A model generated the notes under the pieces. It was given only the letters and a program-made list of their open reading frames with translations, had not been told where the DNA came from and ran no database searches. 8,274 bases of DNA, from assembly GCA_009702305.1 (NCBI GenBank), contig WLIH01000090.1, forward strand, positions 1 to 8,274, in the 5' to 3' direction. Numbering within the stretch: the first letter of the stretch is position 1; the number at the start of each line of letters is the position of its first letter. This DNA is from Actinomycetota bacterium. Lineage in GTDB: Bacteria; Actinomycetota; Actinomycetes; Propionibacteriales; Nocardioidaceae. Positions 6,385 through 8,274 of the stretch are shown piece by piece. A program made the translations under genes and the position numbers.

Positions 6385-6390
6385 ATCCTC
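6385..6390 (-). promoter_or_regulatory. GAGGAT: possible leaderless -10 (GANNNT) or Shine-Dalgarno for the DUF4245 gene
   Basis: On the minus strand GAGGAT is followed by six bases and GTG 6378. GANNNT is a recognised minor -10 class in actinobacteria and the spacing fits a leaderless start. Equally, GAGG is at a tolerable distance to act as a ribosome site, with TAGGCG at 6401-6396 as a weak -10. The sequence alone does not decide. Confidence 0.35.
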
Positions 6391-6399
6391 ACAGACGCC

Positions 6400-6405
6400 T
6401 ACGCT
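6400..6405 (+). promoter_or_regulatory. -10 hexamer TACGCT for the permease gene (leaderless type)
   Basis: TACGCT fits TANNNT and is followed by seven bases and GTG 6413; no Shine-Dalgarno is present. It lies in the 34-base gap between divergent start codons. Confidence 0.55.
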
Positions 6406-6412
6406 GGCGCCC

Positions 6413-7660
<1,248 letters not shown>

Positions 7661-7667
7661 TGCTCCC

Positions 7668-8274
7668 GTGAGCGCACCGACGACCCGACCCACCTCACGC
7701 GTGGCCCGGGCGACCTGCCTGATCGCACTGACCGCGCTGGCCCTCGGCGGCCTCAGCGCCTGCGGCGAGGACGAGCAGCAGCTCCAGGTGGTGGCGGCCG
7801 CCTCCCTGCGGGCGCCGTTCACCGAGCTCGCCGAGCAGTTCGAGGACGACCACCCCGGGGTCACCGTCGACGTGACCTACTCGGCCTCGTCGGCCACCTT
7901 CGCCCAGCAGGCACTGGACGGGGCCGACGGCGACGTGATCGCCACGGGCGACACCTCGTCGATGGCCGGCGCGTCCGACGCGCTCGACGGTCAGGCGCAG
8001 ATCTTCGCCTCCGACGTGTTGGTGATGGTGGTCGCGAGCGACGCGTCGACCGAGCTGGCGGATGTGGTCGACGGGGCGTCGTACGCCGCCTGCGTGACGA
8101 CGGCCGCGTGTGGCCAGGCCTGGGCGGCGCTGCAGCGGGGCACCGGGGTGCGCGCCGAGCCGACCGCGCTGGAGGTCACCGGCGCCGCGGTCGTCGAGGC
8201 GGTCACCTCGGGCACCGTCGACGCGGGTTTCGTGTACCGCTCCGAGGCCGCCGCGGCCGGTGACGCCGTGCGGA
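7668..8274 (+). CDS. modA: Molybdate ABC transporter substrate-binding lipoprotein ModA (C-terminus cut by right edge)
   Basis: ModA captures molybdate (or tungstate) outside the membrane and passes it to the ModBC transporter. The first 202 residues are visible, out of an expected 250 or so. A lipoprotein signal peptide with Arg7, Arg11 and Arg14, a hydrophobic core and the lipobox LSAC predicts lipidation at Cys32. Family motifs follow: VVAAASLRAPF with Ser46 (E. coli Ser12), SASSATFAQQ with Ser74/Ser75 (Ser39 region), ADGDVIATGDTSSM, a Cys142/Cys148 pair in the position of the usual CxPxVPC-type loop, and the C-terminal DAGFVYRSEA with Tyr190 (E. coli Tyr170). GTG 7668 is the only start giving a complete signal peptide and leaves seven bases after the permease stop. 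No Shine-Dalgarno is present; translational coupling or a leaderless transcript is likely. modB and modC are expected just past the right edge. A related oxyanion-binding protein is the only real alternative. Confidence 0.9.
   Translation, partial: MSAPTTRPTSRVARATCLIALTALALGGLSACGEDEQQLQVVAAASLRAPFTELAEQFEDDHPGVTVDVTYSASSATFAQQALDGADGDVIATGDTSSMAGASDALDGQAQIFASDVLVMVVASDASTELADVVDGASYAACVTTAACGQAWAALQRGTGVRAEPTALEVTGAAVVEAVTSGTVDAGFVYRSEAAAAGDAVR

Overview
The window looks like ordinary chromosome from a high-G+C actinobacterium. The third codon position is almost always G or C, GTG starts are common, and gene order and protein families fit the Nocardioidaceae/Propionibacteriales. The genus is an inference from style and gene content, not from a database match. 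Ten protein genes fill nearly the whole window. I see no rRNA, tRNA, CRISPR array, insertion sequence or phage gene. The largest gap without a gene is 168 bases (3184-3351).

Layout, left to right: (1) the start of a UDP-glucose pyrophosphorylase of the UDPGP (eukaryote-like) type on the minus strand, cut by the left edge. (2) Divergent from it by only 23 bases, 5-formyltetrahydrofolate cyclo-ligase. (3) A class I, iron-sulfur fumarate hydratase (fumA type). (4) Convergent to that, a small secreted protein of unknown function. (5) A plus-strand pair: a short TFIIB-type zinc-ribbon protein and a spermidine-synthase-like protein, preceded by a plausible ECF-sigma promoter. (6) A class II, iron-free fumarate hydratase (fumC). 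(7) Convergent to it, a membrane-anchored DUF4245 protein. (8) Divergent from DUF4245, an ArsB/SLC13-type permease. (9) Seven bases after it, a ModA-type molybdate-binding lipoprotein cut by the right edge.

The genes are mainly housekeeping: nucleotide-sugar synthesis, one-carbon metabolism, the TCA cycle and oxyanion transport. Two structurally unrelated enzymes for the same TCA step (fumarate to malate) lie about 1.7 kb apart. This resembles the known FumA/FumC division of labour between iron-replete and oxidative or iron-poor conditions, though nothing here shows how either is regulated.

The most consistent non-coding signal is promoter architecture. Most genes lack a Shine-Dalgarno sequence. 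Instead they have a TANNNT-like (sometimes GANNNT or CANNNT) -10 hexamer ending 6-8 bases before the start codon, as expected for leaderless mRNAs. At the first divergent pair the two opposing -10 hexamers overlap and share one TA step. The zinc-ribbon operon and the secreted protein instead have ordinary Shine-Dalgarno sequences. I found no convincing new biological system; the regulatory layout and the small unknown genes are the parts most worth a second look.
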